A stretch of DNA of 64,000 bases. Origin: Rickettsiales bacterium (GTDB lineage: Bacteria; Bacteroidota; Bacteroidia; Cytophagales; Cyclobacteriaceae). Positions 9,864 to 19,700 of this stretch are shown here, in pieces; the stretch's first letter is position 1, and every line of letters starts with the position of its first letter. A model generated the notes under the pieces. The model saw nothing but the letters and a program-made list of their open reading frames with translations. It did no database searches and was not told the origin of the DNA. The stretch is taken from positions 35,703-99,702 of the forward strand of contig PBTY01000106.1 in the NCBI GenBank assembly GCA_002729235.1, given 5' to 3'. The translations under genes were made by a program, and so were the position numbers.

Positions 9864-10556
9864 ATGAAAGCATCAGTTTTGATCGTTGAGGATGAAGCAT
9901 TAATTGCAGATGATATCGCCAGTATCCTTGAAAAAAATGGGTATTCAGTAACCGATATTGTAGACAATTCAGCTGATGCACTGGAGTCCATAGCTCAATC
10001 CAAACCTGATGTTGCTCTTCTGGATATCAACATTAAAGGAGATCACGATGGTATTGAATTGGCTCCTAAATTGGATGTACCATTTGTCTTTTTGACTTCC
10101 TATTATGATCAAAACACCATCAACCGTGCTAAGTTAGTTAATCCATCAGGTTACATTGTCAAGCCTTTCGCCGAGAAGGATCTTATTGTCAATGTAGAAC
10201 TTGCTTTCAGAAAAAAAACTTTGATAAAGCCGACAGCCAATTCACCGGTAAAACTATTTGTACGAAAAGATCAGGAAATTGTAGCCCTAAACTCTGACAA
10301 AATCATTTTTGCTGAAGCCTTCGACAACTACACCTATGTCTATTCCGAAACAGATAAGTACATGATCAGTCATACACTCAAGAGTGTTGAGGAGAAATTA
10401 AGTCAACTGGGCTTTATCAGAGTTCATCGTTCTTTCCTTATCAACTTCCAGGCAATTGATAACATCCAGGATAACACCATTTTTCTAAAAGGGCACAAGG
10501 TGTTGATTGGCAAATCATACCGCAAAGATTTCTTCAATCAACTGGAGCTTCTCTAA
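9864..10556 (+). CDS. LytTR-family response regulator
   Basis: A 230-residue regulator with a receiver (1-120; VEDEALIADD, phosphoacceptor Asp in ALLDINIKGDHDG at about 52, Lys in VKPFAEKD) and a LytTR DNA-binding domain (about 130-228, VHRSFLINFQAI). It starts one base after the TPR kinase gene, so the pair is an operon. The next gene, the 1852-residue T9SS protein, carries the best 21-bp-spaced repeat pair of the window in its upstream region. That makes it a good candidate target of this regulator. Confidence 0.93.
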   Translation: MKASVLIVEDEALIADDIASILEKNGYSVTDIVDNSADALESIAQSKPDVALLDINIKGDHDGIELAPKLDVPFVFLTSYYDQNTINRAKLVNPSGYIVKPFAEKDLIVNVELAFRKKTLIKPTANSPVKLFVRKDQEIVALNSDKIIFAEAFDNYTYVYSETDKYMISHTLKSVEEKLSQLGFIRVHRSFLINFQAIDNIQDNTIFLKGHKVLIGKSYRKDFFNQLELL

Positions 10557-10727
10557 CTGAAATAGATAGTTAAAAACTAGAGGTTCTAACACAAGTTAAT
10601 TGTTTTAAATCTCGTGAGTATTGTCTTCGTCAAGCCTGGATCTTTGTTTTCTCTATAAATTATGGAAAAACTGCTTTGTTTTCGAATATGAAATAACCGG
10701 AGTTTTAATCCACTTGTCAAACAGGTT

Positions 10728-10761
10728 CCTTCACTAAAAATTTATAACCCTTCACTAAAAA
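10728..10761 (+). promoter_or_regulatory. Putative LytTR operator (best copy) before the 1852-residue gene
   Basis: Two identical 13-mers, CCTTCACTAAAAA, at 10728-10740 and 10749-10761, are exactly 21 bp apart and 68 bp before the ATG at 10830. Read on the other strand (TTAGTGAAG with a 12-bp spacer) they fit the published LytTR direct-repeat pattern at most positions. The rest of 10557-10727 shows no further feature. Confidence 0.65.
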
Positions 10762-10829
10762 TACCTGTTGTGTGCCGGTCTAAAATGTGAAATTCACCTT
10801 TAAAGACCTTTTTTAGACCCTAACACACC

Positions 10830-13800
10830 ATGATGTCAATTAAATTTCACAAGAGGACTAGCCTTTGCATTCAGTTATTCATGTTCAGCCTTATGTCCTT
10901 TTCCTTCCTGTCTCTTAATGCTCAAGACTATTATTGGGTAGGTGGAACAGGAAACTGGTCAGACTATGAAAATCACTGGGCTACTTCATCAGGTGGTACT
11001 ACTTTCCATACCAGCGCTCCATCAGCCACTAACAATGTCTATTTTGATGCTAACTCTTTTTCTGCCGCAGACCAAATTGTGAATATAGATGAAGAGGCGT
11101 ACTGTCTGGGTATGGACTGGACTGGTGTCACCAACACTCCGATGTTAGATGGAGGCACAGACCACTTAAACATTGCAGGATCACTCACCCTTATTGCAGA
11201 TATGATCTTGGATCATCGCTACTTTGATTTCGAATCCGATCTAACGACCAACACCATAACCACAGGAAACATTGACAATTCTTATCTGGAACTTGACTTT
11301 TTTGGAACTGGTAAGTGGGCATTACAAGATTCTATAAAAGCAAAAGAAATAATTACGAGCAATTCAGTCACTGTTGACTTAAACGATCAATATGTAACTC
11401 TTTTCAGCATTTACACATACAGTTCCTCTGTAGTCGATTTAGGAGCTTCAGAAATTCATTTGGTTAATTTCAGAATATCAAGTACAGCAATAGAGCCAAT
11501 TGTTCCGGGGAACTCTGTAGTCTATATAAACAACTCTTTCTATACTGGAGGTGCTTCTTTCAATAAAATCATACTCGATGTTCCCCTTGTTTCTCAAGTT
11601 TCACAGCAGGATGATGCCACCATAGACAGCTTGGTTTTATTAGCTGGTACTACCGTCAACTTTGAAGCAGGTTCTACCCTTACGGTCAATCAGCTCATAG
11701 CAGAAGGAACCAAGGCCGAAAACATTGAGGTCTATACTTCGGTGTCTGGTACGCAAGTCACCATTTCTCAATCAAGTGGAACTGTTAACGCCGAATACCT
11801 GAGCATGCAAGACATTGCTGCAACCGGAGGGGCTACTTTTAACGCTACCAACTCTATTGATAACGGCAATAATTCTGGGTGGACAATCACAGGACTCACA
11901 GGATCCAAATTTTATTGGACAAATGGCACTGGGAGCTGGTCAGACTATGAAAACCATTGGGCCACTACCTCAGGAGGAAGCACAATGCACACGGAAGTGC
12001 CAGGCCAATTAGATAGTATCTTTTTTGATGCAAACTCATTTAGTTCTGATGATACCGTCACCGTAGATATAGACGCCTCATGTGCCAATCTTGACTGGAC
12101 AGGTACTGACCAAAGCATTCTATTTACGACCACAGATAGTAAGGAAACACTCTCTATCTACGGATCTCTCGTAATCACCGAAGATGTTACTCCTGATTTT
12201 GATGAAATTCATTTTTTATCTGACAGCACTGGCAACAATATCTATACTAACAATCAGAGTTTGGGACGAAATTCAGAGCTATGGTTCTCTGGAAATGGTG
12301 GTTGGACACTCCAGGATTCCCTTTTCATTGGAGACATGACTATTGAGTCTGGAACTTTAGACTTTAATGATCAATATGTAGAAATCATTAATCGATTGAG
12401 TATTAGCTCTACAGATTCAAAAACAGTGGATTTCGGTACATCAGACCTTCATCTCGAATCCTACTATTATACAACTAGCGGACTCACGCTAGATGCAAGT
12501 GAAGCTACTATTTATCTAGACGGAAATAATAGTAGATTCCGTGCTAACCCAACGTCTGACATCACTTACAACAAAGTAATTATTGATGGTAAAACGGTTT
12601 TTGACTTCTACGACCATACTATTGATACACTAGAGGTGAGACCGGGTTCATGGCTATCCATTGCTGGTGGCGATACCCTATTTCTGAATTCATTCAAAGC
12701 TGAAGGGACGCTAGCTGATTCCATTACTATCAAATCAGCTGACCCTGGTGTACAAGCTGTAATCAAAATTGAATCAGGAACAGTAGAAGGATCATATCTC
12801 AAAATATCAGACAATGTTGCTACCGGAGGTGCCACTTTCTCGGCATTCGAATCCAAAAATGAAGGCAATGTAAGCGGTTGGGATTTTATGGAAGATACTA
12901 CAGCTCCGGAATTTATCTCTGGTTATCCTGAACTTGATTCACTCGAAGGAACAATCGCCTATTACAATTTAAAAACAAATGAACCAGCCTATGTATACTA
13001 CGTGGTATTAGCTGAAGGGGCCACACAGCCTTCTGCGGCACAAATCATTTTAGGAACTGACGCCTCTGATGCGGACGCAATCATTTCTGATAGTGTTATA
13101 GTAGAGCTGGCAGATGAACTCACCAGTATGGACATTGAAGGTCTTGAAGAAGAAACTAATTATGAGATATTCTTTGCCATAAAAGATGCAGCAGACAACA
13201 TCCAAAGCAGCGTAAACCAAAGTAGCATTACTACTCCAGATACATCTGCCCCAGAGTTTGCTGATGGTTATCCTGTAATATCAACTACTGGAAGTACAGA
13301 CATTACTTTAGACGTCTCCTTAACAGAAGCAGGAACTGTTTATTACGTGGTATTGGCTAATGATGCTACAGAACCAAGCCCTTCACAAGTTAAGTCAGGA
13401 GTAGACGCATCCGATAGTTCCCCAGCGGCAAGTGGAAATATAGAGGTGACGGCCATTGAAACTTCCATAAGTAAAAGCATTGAAGGATTAACAAGTGAAA
13501 CAAATTATGACATCTACCTAGCAACCGAAGACGATCTTAGCAATCTTTCCTCTTCTGTTCAGCTTCTTGAAGTACTTACAGAAGCTGAAGCAAAGGACTT
13601 CTACTGGGTTGGCGGCTCCGGTAACTGGTCTGAGTTTGCCACTCATTGGGCTACATCGAGTGGCGGCTCTACCTTTCATACCGTAGCGCCATCCAGTATA
13701 GACAATGTGTTCTTTGACGCCAATTCATTTTCAGATGCAGAACAGTCCATTACCATAGATGAAGTAGCGTACTGCAACGATATGGATTGGTCAGCTGTTT

Positions 13801-16388
13801 CTAACGCTCCAACACTTGAAGGCTCTACCAATACCTTGAATATTTCTGGATCGTTGATTTTGACCGAATCAATGACTGTGAGTCATCGCTCCATCGATTT
13901 TGATTCGAATGACCTTGGTAATACCATAACAACGGCCAATCATACTATGTCCAACCTTAACATTCGTTTCTATGGATCGGGATCATGGATTTTACAAGAC
14001 AGCTTAAAAGCTGGTGAGGTTAATAGCTATGAGACAACCACAGTGGATTTTAACGATCAATATGTATCACTAAACAGTCTGTATCCTCGAGGGTCTTCAA
14101 CAATTGATTTTGGAGCTTCAGAAGTGTTTTTGGTTAATTTGAGAAATAATAGTTCTGCCACTGAACCGATTATTCCAGGCTCTTCCTCTATTACGATTGA
14201 TAACTCTTTCTACGCTGGAGAGTCCACGTACAACAAGATCATTCTGGATGGAGATTCTGGAGATGAGATAGTCCTACAAGATAACTTTGAAGTAGATTCT
14301 CTGGTCATCAAAGCTGGTCTTAGCATCAATTTCGAGGCAGGAACAACAATCACTGTAGGCCAATTAATATCTGTAGGAACAAAAACAGATAGCATTTCTC
14401 TGTTTACTTCTACTCCAGGCTCTCAAGTGACCATTTCGCAAGCTAGTGGTACTGTAGCTGGAGAATACCTCATCCTTCAAGACATTGAAGCCACTGGAGG
14501 AGCAACATTTACGGCTAGCAATTCTCAGGATAACGGTAACAATACAGGGTGGACATTTACAGGAGATGATACTGCCCCATCGTTTAACACTGGTTATCCA
14601 GCTATTGATTCCATATCATCAGAGCGAGTTTATATTCAGGTGAGTGTAGACGAACCATCTACTGTTTATTACGTCTTCCTTGATAGTGAATCCACTACTC
14701 CATCAGCGAGTCAGATACTTGCTGGTACAGATAGCTCAGATGAAGAAGCACTTGTTTCAGGGTCAGAGAGTATTGATTCGTTTGACACAGAAGAAATAAT
14801 AGAAATTACAGGGCTATCCCCTAATACAGACTATGACTTGTACTTAGCACTAGTAGATGCATCTGACAATATCCAGTCAAGCGTGTCTACCCTATCAATA
14901 AGTACAGAAGAGACCAAAGAAGAACAAACAATCACCTTCACTGATGACCTAACTGGTCTGACATATGGAGACTCAGATATTACACTAAATGCGACTGCAA
15001 GCTCAGGTCTTGATATCACCTATGAGTTTACAGGCCCTGTAACCATAGAGGGAACTACACTACAAATAACTGGTGCTGGTGAAGCCACTGTTACTGCCTC
15101 ACAAACAGGTGATGACACGTATGAGACAGCTGAACCAGTGGAAATTTCCTTTACTATCTCAAAGGCAGAGCTTACTGTGACTGCTGATGATCAGTCCATC
15201 ACTTATGGAGATGAGCTACCTGAATATACAGTTAGTTACTCTGGGTTTATTGGAACAGATGACGTTTCCGTTCTCGATACAACACCTACAGTATCGAGTG
15301 ATGCTTCAACTGCCAGTAATGCAGGAGAATATAGTCTGTCCGTAGATGGTGCATCAGATGACAACTATAGCTTCAGCTACACAGAGGGTACACTTACGAT
15401 TGCAAAAGCCAATCAGACCATAACCTTTACGCAGACTGATGTAGATATCTCTGATTCACCAATTATACTGTCAGCAACTAGTTCAGTTGGCCTGGATGTC
15501 ACTTTCACTCTGATCAGCGGATCCGCAACATTGGAAGGAAGCACACTCACATTCTCCACTACAGGTTCAATCACCGTGGAAGCCAGTCAATCTGGAAACA
15601 CCAACTATAATGCAGCCACTAGTGTATCTGTCACTTTTAATGCTACAGATACGAGTAAAGATGATCAATCCATCACCTTCGACGCAATATCGAGTACAAC
15701 TTATGGAGATGTAGTTACTTTATCTGCATCGACCAGTTCATCATTGGATGTCACTTTTGAGCTTGTATCTGGAGAAGGAGAAATCAGTGGAAATAAGCTA
15801 AGTATTTTAGGTGTTGGTGAGTATACGGTTAGAGCACTTCAGTCTGGAAATGACTCCTTCAACCCTGCTAATCCTGTCGATGTGGAATTCACAGTTGAGA
15901 AAGCATTACTAACAGTAACAGCTGATGATCAAGAGATCGAAGCTGGTGATGATATGCCATCATTTACCATTAGTTATTCAGGATTTGTGCTTTCAGAAGA
16001 TGAGAGCTCACTGGACACTACTCCCACGGCAACTACTTCTGTAACATCAACTGATACCAGCGGCTCTTTTGACATCACCCTCAGTGGCGGCGATGATGAT
16101 CATTACTCATTCACTTATGTCAATGGTACGCTAACTATCATTGAGGTTTTGTCTAGTCTTACAAATTCTGAGGTTGAGGTATATCCGAACCCGTTTGTTC
16201 ATTCTATCCAGATAAAGAAACGAGGTTATGAAGAAGCAGTAATCATCGATGTTTCAGGAACGATCATAGTTCGAAGCAATCAAATCGAAAGCATCGATTT
16301 GTCACCACTTCCAGCAGGGATCTATTACCTTCAAGTAACCTACCGAGATGGAAGATCAACAAAAACTAAAATCATCAAAAAGCACTAA
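10830..16388 (+). CDS. T9SS cargo: giant repeat surface protein with WVGGTGNWSD modules and MBG domains
   Basis: An 1852-residue secreted protein. The signal peptide is 1-31 (start at Met1 or Met2). Three long modules of about 325 residues begin near residues 33, 361 and 923, each opening with a YYWVGGTGNWSDYENHWAT-like motif and FDANSF. They look like beta-solenoid blocks and end in GGATF..N/S. Fn3-like segments (DTTAPEFISGYP, VYYVVLA) separate them. From about 1365 to 1770 there are MBG-type Ig-like domains (ADDQSITYGDELP, SYSGF). A T9SS sorting domain starts near 1783 (VEVYPNPF). It probably forms a long stalk-like surface structure. The upstream LytTR-type repeats suggest control by the preceding regulator. 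Confidence 0.88.
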   Translation: MMSIKFHKRTSLCIQLFMFSLMSFSFLSLNAQDYYWVGGTGNWSDYENHWATSSGGTTFHTSAPSATNNVYFDANSFSAADQIVNIDEEAYCLGMDWTGVTNTPMLDGGTDHLNIAGSLTLIADMILDHRYFDFESDLTTNTITTGNIDNSYLELDFFGTGKWALQDSIKAKEIITSNSVTVDLNDQYVTLFSIYTYSSSVVDLGASEIHLVNFRISSTAIEPIVPGNSVVYINNSFYTGGASFNKIILDVPLVSQVSQQDDATIDSLVLLAGTTVNFEAGSTLTVNQLIAEGTKAENIEVYTSVSGTQVTISQSSGTVNAEYLSMQDIAATGGATFNATNSIDNGNNSGWTITGLTGSKFYWTNGTGSWSDYENHWATTSGGSTMHTEVPGQLDSIFFDANSFSSDDTVTVDIDASCANLDWTGTDQSILFTTTDSKETLSIYGSLVITEDVTPDFDEIHFLSDSTGNNIYTNNQSLGRNSELWFSGNGGWTLQDSLFIGDMTIESGTLDFNDQYVEIINRLSISSTDSKTVDFGTSDLHLESYYYTTSGLTLDASEATIYLDGNNSRFRANPTSDITYNKVIIDGKTVFDFYDHTIDTLEVRPGSWLSIAGGDTLFLNSFKAEGTLADSITIKSADPGVQAVIKIESGTVEGSYLKISDNVATGGATFSAFESKNEGNVSGWDFMEDTTAPEFISGYPELDSLEGTIAYYNLKTNEPAYVYYVVLAEGATQPSAAQIILGTDASDADAIISDSVIVELADELTSMDIEGLEEETNYEIFFAIKDAADNIQSSVNQSSITTPDTSAPEFADGYPVISTTGSTDITLDVSLTEAGTVYYVVLANDATEPSPSQVKSGVDASDSSPAASGNIEVTAIETSISKSIEGLTSETNYDIYLATEDDLSNLSSSVQLLEVLTEAEAKDFYWVGGSGNWSEFATHWATSSGGSTFHTVAPSSIDNVFFDANSFSDAEQSITIDEVAYCNDMDWSAVSNAPTLEGSTNTLNISGSLILTESMTVSHRSIDFDSNDLGNTITTANHTMSNLNIRFYGSGSWILQDSLKAGEVNSYETTTVDFNDQYVSLNSLYPRGSSTIDFGASEVFLVNLRNNSSATEPIIPGSSSITIDNSFYAGESTYNKIILDGDSGDEIVLQDNFEVDSLVIKAGLSINFEAGTTITVGQLISVGTKTDSISLFTSTPGSQVTISQASGTVAGEYLILQDIEATGGATFTASNSQDNGNNTGWTFTGDDTAPSFNTGYPAIDSISSERVYIQVSVDEPSTVYYVFLDSESTTPSASQILAGTDSSDEEALVSGSESIDSFDTEEIIEITGLSPNTDYDLYLALVDASDNIQSSVSTLSISTEETKEEQTITFTDDLTGLTYGDSDITLNATASSGLDITYEFTGPVTIEGTTLQITGAGEATVTASQTGDDTYETAEPVEISFTISKAELTVTADDQSITYGDELPEYTVSYSGFIGTDDVSVLDTTPTVSSDASTASNAGEYSLSVDGASDDNYSFSYTEGTLTIAKANQTITFTQTDVDISDSPIILSATSSVGLDVTFTLISGSATLEGSTLTFSTTGSITVEASQSGNTNYNAATSVSVTFNATDTSKDDQSITFDAISSTTYGDVVTLSASTSSSLDVTFELVSGEGEISGNKLSILGVGEYTVRALQSGNDSFNPANPVDVEFTVEKALLTVTADDQEIEAGDDMPSFTISYSGFVLSEDESSLDTTPTATTSVTSTDTSGSFDITLSGGDDDHYSFTYVNGTLTIIEVLSSLTNSEVEVYPNPFVHSIQIKKRGYEEAVIIDVSGTIIVRSNQIESIDLSPLPAGIYYLQVTYRDGRSTKTKIIKKH

Positions 16389-16426
16389 GGCTGGCATCTG
16401 AATTTTGAATTGGGTTGCCACAAAAT

Positions 16427-16482
16427 CCACTTCTACCCTCCCAGAGCAGAGGGTAGAGTGGTAAATCCTATCGAAAGGATTT
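16427..16482 (+). terminator. Double hairpin after the 1852-residue gene
   Basis: CCACTTCTACCCTC pairs with GAGGGTAGAGTGG (one bulged T), directly followed by AAATCCT/AGGATTT around ATCGAA with a TTTCTTC end. It probably terminates the preceding gene, although the T-run is poor. Confidence 0.5.
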
Positions 16483-16508
16483 CTTCAATTTATTAGAACT
16501 ATTGTAGT

Positions 16509-16563
16509 CCTTCACCTGAAATAAGACTCCCTTCACTAAATTTTTTAGTTCACTGGCTAAAAA
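16509..16563 (+). promoter_or_regulatory. Putative LytTR operator before the LamG gene, possibly three repeats
   Basis: CCTTCACCTGAAA (16509-16521) and CCTTCACTAAATT (16530-16542) are 21 bp apart. A partial third copy (GGCTAAAAA, ending 16563) keeps the same 21-bp step. The third copy ends 57 bp before the ATG at 16621. Confidence 0.5.
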
Positions 16564-16620
16564 GCACTATCATATATATCTGAAAGATTGAATATTCAGG
16601 CCTCAATCAAATATCAATTC

Positions 16621-18942
16621 ATGAGGCCTCAACAAATTACAAGATGGATATGGCGTCCAATTAATGCCATTAAAAAGAAAATCCTTTACACTCTAGAATC
16701 AATTGAAAATTCTAAAAGATTATTGGTTAAAGTAGTTTTCATGACTATGTGTCTCTGGTCATTTTCACCTGGCTATGGACAAAACTATTCTTTAGAGTTC
16801 GACGGAATCGATGACAAGATTTCTGTCTCCACACTTGGCACATCAAGTTCATTCACTGCAGAAATGTGGGTTTACAAACCAGAAGACAAATCAGGTTTTG
16901 TCACTTTACTAGATTTTAATGATGACAAACCATGGATAGGTGTCAATAGCAACATATTCGCTGTATGGAGTTCTTTCACTTATTCATCTTCCAGTACACA
17001 CAAAACTTCAGGATGGACCCACTTTGCCGCTACTTATGATGGTACCACACTTACACTTTATGAGGATGGAATCGAAGTTTATCAAGATAACGTGTCTGTT
17101 ACCACGGGAAATACAGGAATGACAATCGGTTTCAGCACGGGAGATCTATATTTCAAAGGTCGAATCGATGAACTAAGAATCTGGGACGACGTGCGAACTG
17201 AGTCTGAAATTCAAGACAACCTCTTCGTCACATTAACAGGTAGTGAATCCAACCTGGTGGCTTATTATGATTTTAACGAAGGTACTGGCACCACTCTAAC
17301 CGATGCTACTTCTAACAATCATGATGGTACCATTACCAATTTCGCTTCAAGTGCCTGGGTTCATGGCGCACCTGTCGATCTAAACATTTGGAACGGATCT
17401 ACCTGGAGTGATGGAACCCCTTCCTCCTCTTCAGATGTGAGATTTGATGAGGATTATGACTTCAGTCTTGGAGGATTATCTGTCAACTCAGCCTTCATCG
17501 TTGACACAGCAGTAGTAAGTGTAGAAGACACCTATCTCGAAATAAAAGAAGCTATTCAAAATGACGGAACGCTATTAATTGAATCGGGAGCATCATTAAT
17601 GACCTATGAGGACAATGATTTCATGGGAGAAGCTCTAATCGACCGCTCAACTACATTCTCCACAGAAACTGGGCAATACTCTATTGTTGGTAGTCCTGTT
17701 CAAACCGAAACATCAGACGCTTTAGGGTCATTGGTTTATAGTTATGATGAAACGACTGAATACAATTCAAGTACAGATAATCCTGGATCAGGAAATGACG
17801 GATTGGACCGATTTGATGTGGTAAGCTCAGGAACAGACATTCTACCTGGAGTTGGTTATTTTTCTGCCTTCACTGGGGATATTCGCTTTGAGGGAGTGCC
17901 CAATGCAGGAGATATTAGTCAAGACCTTTCCTTCACAGATCATGATGCAACGGATCTAACGGATGAAAACAATTACGAAGGTTTTAACCTGGTTGCCAAT
18001 CCATATCCAAGTGCCATTAAACTTTCATCATTCGTGAATGGAAATACAGACATTGCCGGATCTATTTACCTCTGGGATGATGGCGGCTCTTCTACAAGAA
18101 GAACCAATTCAGATTACATTGTAGCAAACAAAATGGGTGCATCAGGCGGTAGTAGTAGATCAGGAGACTGGGATGGTTATATACGTTCTACACAAGGGTT
18201 CTTTGTCAAGTCATTGGATGTTTCCTCCCCACAAGTATTGTTTGCGGATAGCATGCGAGTATTGGACAACAACACCGATGATGGCTTCTTCCGCAAAACG
18301 AATAAGTACCCATTGCTAAGAATTGAAATTCAGGGTGAAGAAGACTTTGGTGAGACACTCCTTGGGTTAGCACCTGATGCAACACAAGACTATGACGCCC
18401 AGTATGACGCTTTCAAACCAACCAAAGAAGGGTTGATGATGTATTCATTACTAAAAAATCAACCACAAGCGATACAAGGTTTGCCAGATGATTTTGAGGG
18501 AATCATTCCGTTAGGAGTTCAATTGGCCGAAGCGGGTATTTATCAACTCAATATAACTGCCAATGATTGGCCACAAAAAGTTGTCTTGCTCGACCAACAA
18601 TTAAATCAAGAAATATCTTTGGACGAGACTTCCTATTCGTTTCAAAGTGATGCAGGTAAAATAAATGATCGATTCTTTCTGAAAGTAACGAATCGGGTCA
18701 CTGAATCTCTTAAAGAACCACAAGTCAAAGTCTGGTACAGTCAAGGCACTTTTTATATCAACAACTTGATCAATGATGAACTGAAATTGTCTGTCATTGC
18801 AATGGATGGAAAACTCATGAAAGAGCAATCTATCTCTCCAGGTTATCAACAGATTGACTGGTCAAATAACGGCATTTACATCTGTGTGTTAAAAAGGAAG
18901 AATCAAATCATTTCTACTCAGAAAATCTCAACCAAAAGGTAA
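16621..18942 (+). CDS. T9SS cargo: LamG-domain secreted protein
   Basis: A 773-residue protein from the ATG at 16621; a TTG at 16588 would add 11 residues. The n-region is unusually long (about 30 residues, basic) before the hydrophobic KVVFMTMCLWSFSPGYG. A LamG/concanavalin-like domain (about 50-215; YSLEFDGIDDKISV, GRIDELRIWDDVRTESEI) usually binds glycans or proteins. Residues about 340 to the end match the C-terminal half of the 1483 gene (YSIVGSP, FNLVANPYPSAI, IYLWDDGG, AIQGLP). A T9SS-like C-terminal domain closes it, without a clear YPNP motif. A PID-CTERM-type gene follows after 27 bp, repeating the 1483/4836 arrangement. Confidence 0.87.
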   Translation: MRPQQITRWIWRPINAIKKKILYTLESIENSKRLLVKVVFMTMCLWSFSPGYGQNYSLEFDGIDDKISVSTLGTSSSFTAEMWVYKPEDKSGFVTLLDFNDDKPWIGVNSNIFAVWSSFTYSSSSTHKTSGWTHFAATYDGTTLTLYEDGIEVYQDNVSVTTGNTGMTIGFSTGDLYFKGRIDELRIWDDVRTESEIQDNLFVTLTGSESNLVAYYDFNEGTGTTLTDATSNNHDGTITNFASSAWVHGAPVDLNIWNGSTWSDGTPSSSSDVRFDEDYDFSLGGLSVNSAFIVDTAVVSVEDTYLEIKEAIQNDGTLLIESGASLMTYEDNDFMGEALIDRSTTFSTETGQYSIVGSPVQTETSDALGSLVYSYDETTEYNSSTDNPGSGNDGLDRFDVVSSGTDILPGVGYFSAFTGDIRFEGVPNAGDISQDLSFTDHDATDLTDENNYEGFNLVANPYPSAIKLSSFVNGNTDIAGSIYLWDDGGSSTRRTNSDYIVANKMGASGGSSRSGDWDGYIRSTQGFFVKSLDVSSPQVLFADSMRVLDNNTDDGFFRKTNKYPLLRIEIQGEEDFGETLLGLAPDATQDYDAQYDAFKPTKEGLMMYSLLKNQPQAIQGLPDDFEGIIPLGVQLAEAGIYQLNITANDWPQKVVLLDQQLNQEISLDETSYSFQSDAGKINDRFFLKVTNRVTESLKEPQVKVWYSQGTFYINNLINDELKLSVIAMDGKLMKEQSISPGYQQIDWSNNGIYICVLKRKNQIISTQKISTKR

Positions 18943-18969
18943 GCCATTCACCATTCAAAACGACGATTC

Positions 18970-19137
18970 ATGAAAAATCTATTATACTTATTATCCTTCC
19001 TTTTGATCTTTATTGTTCCATTTTCAGTAATGGCCCAAGGAGCACCACCTGCCACACCAATTGATGGTGGTCTAAGCTTATTATTAGCAGCAGGCGGCAT
19101 CTATGGAGCCAAGAAAATTTATGATAAAAGGAAATAA
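18970..19137 (+). CDS. PID-CTERM-type sorting-signal microprotein (copy 2)
   Basis: A 55-residue protein: signal peptide (to about VMAQ, residue 23), then GAPPATPIDGGLSLLLAAGG, then IYGAKKIYDKRK. The central 20 residues are nearly identical to those encoded at 4836, while the signal peptides differ. It lies 27 bp after the LamG T9SS gene and before a strong hairpin terminator. A PID-CTERM-like sorting signal is recognised from memory of that family. The mature function is unknown. Confidence 0.8.
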   Translation: MKNLLYLLSFLLIFIVPFSVMAQGAPPATPIDGGLSLLLAAGGIYGAKKIYDKRK

Positions 19138-19182
19138 ACAGGATTGACATTAAAATTTACTTACTAAAGAACCCGTCAAACT

Positions 19183-19212
19183 AAAAGACCGAGTAGATAT
19201 ACTCGGTCTTTT
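19183..19212. terminator. Bidirectional terminator between convergent units
   Basis: A perfect 13-bp stem (AAAAGACCGAGTA / TACTCGGTCTTTT) around GATA. It can end both the plus-strand PID-CTERM unit and the minus-strand sulfur operon, whose last stop is 15 bp away. Confidence 0.85.
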
Positions 19213-19226
19213 GCGTTACGAGAAAC

Positions 19227-19688
19227 TTAGTGTCCTCCCATTGCTCCATCTGACGGAACATTAGAAGCTAATTTCTTCTCTTTTAGTGGTGGTATATAGA
19301 CTGAGATTGAATCATACCCTAGCTGCGTTAAAAGCATCCAGGCTTCATTTGCATGAATTGGATCTGTAGAACCGAGTATTACCTTCGGTTGGTCCTTGTT
19401 AATTATATCCAGATTATCATCATCCAAAAGAGCCGACAGAGGAATATTGATTGCTCCTGGCATGTGATCAATTAAATAGGATTCTTCATCTCTTATATCA
19501 ATTAATATTGGATTTTGTAAATCTGAAAAACTTACTGAATCCAATTCGTAATTGGTCGCCATTACTTTGTCGTGCATCTCTTTTCCAGACAATTCAAATT
19601 GGCTCTTATCAGCATAAAATGACACAATCAATAAAAACCCAAAAAGGGATACAACGATGATAGCCAGAGGTCGAATAGAATTTTTCAT
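19227..19688 (-). CDS. Membrane-anchored rhodanese-fold protein without catalytic cysteine (second of pair)
   Basis: A 153-residue protein with an N-terminal membrane helix (about 7-25) and a rhodanese-like domain (about 50-130): ILIDIRDEESYLIDHMPGAINIPL is the usual substrate-side segment. The active-site loop reads VILGSTDPIHANEAW, so Gly106 stands where the catalytic Cys should be and the protein has no cysteine at all. It cannot carry sulfur in the normal way. It is the last gene of the sulfur-reductase operon, 12 bp after its paralog. A binding, scaffold or transporter-coupling role is inferred. Confidence 0.85.
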   Translation of the reverse strand: MKNSIRPLAIIVVSLFGFLLIVSFYADKSQFELSGKEMHDKVMATNYELDSVSFSDLQNPILIDIRDEESYLIDHMPGAINIPLSALLDDDNLDIINKDQPKVILGSTDPIHANEAWMLLTQLGYDSISVYIPPLKEKKLASNVPSDGAMGGH

Positions 19689-19700
19689 TTCTTTAAATTT

